A DNA stretch of 6,636 nt from Deltaproteobacteria bacterium (GTDB lineage Bacteria > Desulfobacterota > Desulfobacteria > Desulfobacterales > SG8-13): contig DAOVBC010000132.1 of NCBI GenBank assembly GCA_030670715.1, positions 1 through 6,636 of the forward strand, given 5' to 3'. Below are positions 6,250-6,636 of the stretch, piece by piece. Both the position numbers and the translations under genes were made by a program. Positions within the stretch are counted from its first letter, which is position 1. Each line of letters starts with the position of its first letter. The notes beneath the pieces were generated by a model. The model saw only the letters and a program-made list of their open reading frames with translations, had not been told where the DNA came from and ran no database searches.

Positions 6250-6636
6250 TCAGAGCAAAGCAACCCCCGGACTGCACGGTATGCTTTCGTGTATAAGCGG
6301 TCTGAGTTTCTGGCGCAGTACGTTATAGGAGTAACAGCGCCTGGCGATTTCATAGTTCTTTTCCACCATTTCCTCACGCCTTTTCGTATCCTCAAGAACT
6401 GCTCTGGTTTTGATAACGGCATCCTCCGTCACATAACCTTCAAGCTCGATCGCATCAAATCCCTTGGGCTTGATATCCATTGCGTAAATCGAGTAAGTAT
6501 TGACAACGATCGGCTTCCGAAAATAGATCGCCTCTAGAAACGCATTACCGAATCCTTCAAAATTAGACGGATAGGTGATCAGGTCGGCGTGAGGATAAAT
6601 ATCCTCAAGGGTGTATATTTTGCGCCCGTCTTTGGT
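6250..6636 (-). CDS. Glycosyltransferase, GT4 type, C-terminal part, partial
   Basis: The frame enters from the right edge and ends at a TGA (6250-6252), giving the last 128 residues. The segment YPHADLITYPSNFEGFGNAF followed by LEAIYFRKPIVVNTYSIY is the nucleotide-sugar-binding C-terminal Rossmann domain of GT-B enzymes. The EX7E signature of family GT4 is seen as E-GFGNAFL-E. After it come the usual acidic and helical stretches (GYVTEDAVIKTRAVLEDTKRR, then EEMVEKNYEIARRCYSYNVL) that close the fold. GT4 enzymes transfer a sugar from an NDP-sugar with retention, to lipids, glycerate or glycans. Donor and acceptor cannot be told from this part. The only Met codon in the fragment (6480) falls inside the domain and is not a start. 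It has no evident link to β-oxidation and is probably a separate unit. Confidence 0.87.
   Translation of the reverse strand, partial: TKDGRKIYTLEDIYPHADLITYPSNFEGFGNAFLEAIYFRKPIVVNTYSIYAMDIKPKGFDAIELEGYVTEDAVIKTRAVLEDTKRREEMVEKNYEIARRCYSYNVLRQKLRPLIHESIPCSPGVALL

Noticed and set aside
5966..6328. Plus-strand ORF of 120 codons
   Set aside because: It starts inside the tetR operator, has no ribosome site, and runs antisense into the 3' end of the glycosyltransferase gene.

Overview
The window reads as a piece of a chromosomal fatty-acid β-oxidation locus, with a sugar-transfer gene entering at the right edge. The mix suggests an anaerobic Desulfobacterota-type bacterium (a sulfate reducer or syntroph, for example Desulfobacterales). 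The reasons are a membrane Fe-S oxidoreductase of the ETF:quinone type, a 600-residue acyl-CoA dehydrogenase, a FadD-type ligase and a FadR-like TetR regulator, with medium G+C coding sequence and AT-rich, repeat-loaded gaps. That taxonomy is inference; no rRNA or other marker is present.

Layout, left to right. Positions 2-643 (minus) hold the N-terminal membrane part of a probable (Fe-S)-binding oxidoreductase, cut by the left edge, with a near-consensus promoter and operator just upstream. Positions 744-1343 are an AT-rich gap with a repeat family built on TTTAGGCA. Positions 1356-3056 (plus) encode a complete acyl-CoA synthetase. Positions 3057-3449 are a second gap containing short tandem repeats, another copy of the TTTAGGCA repeat and a hairpin-rich stretch. 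Positions 3450-5264 (minus) encode an acyl-CoA dehydrogenase. It lies 39 bases downstream of a TetR-family repressor at 5304-5954 (minus), so the two probably form an operon. Positions 6250-6636 (minus) are the C-terminal end of a GT4-type glycosyltransferase, cut by the right edge.

How the parts fit: the ligase would activate fatty acids to acyl-CoA, the dehydrogenase would take the first oxidation step and pass electrons to ETF, and the membrane oxidoreductase would pass them on to quinone. The regulator very likely controls itself, the dehydrogenase and the oxidoreductase. Two promoters of identical design (TTGACA, 17 bases, TAANAY) each have an 18-base operator directly abutting the -10 box, and the two operators agree at 15 of 18 positions. 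The operator resembles the TGAATGAATATTCATTCA-type sites known for FadR (TetR family) of Bacillus.

The most unusual points are the repressor's start, where a perfect Shine-Dalgarno precedes an ATC rather than a normal start codon, and a 27-base inverted repeat (26/27 identical) flanking the ligase gene. I found no CRISPR array, transposase, tRNA or rRNA, and no clear new multi-gene system.
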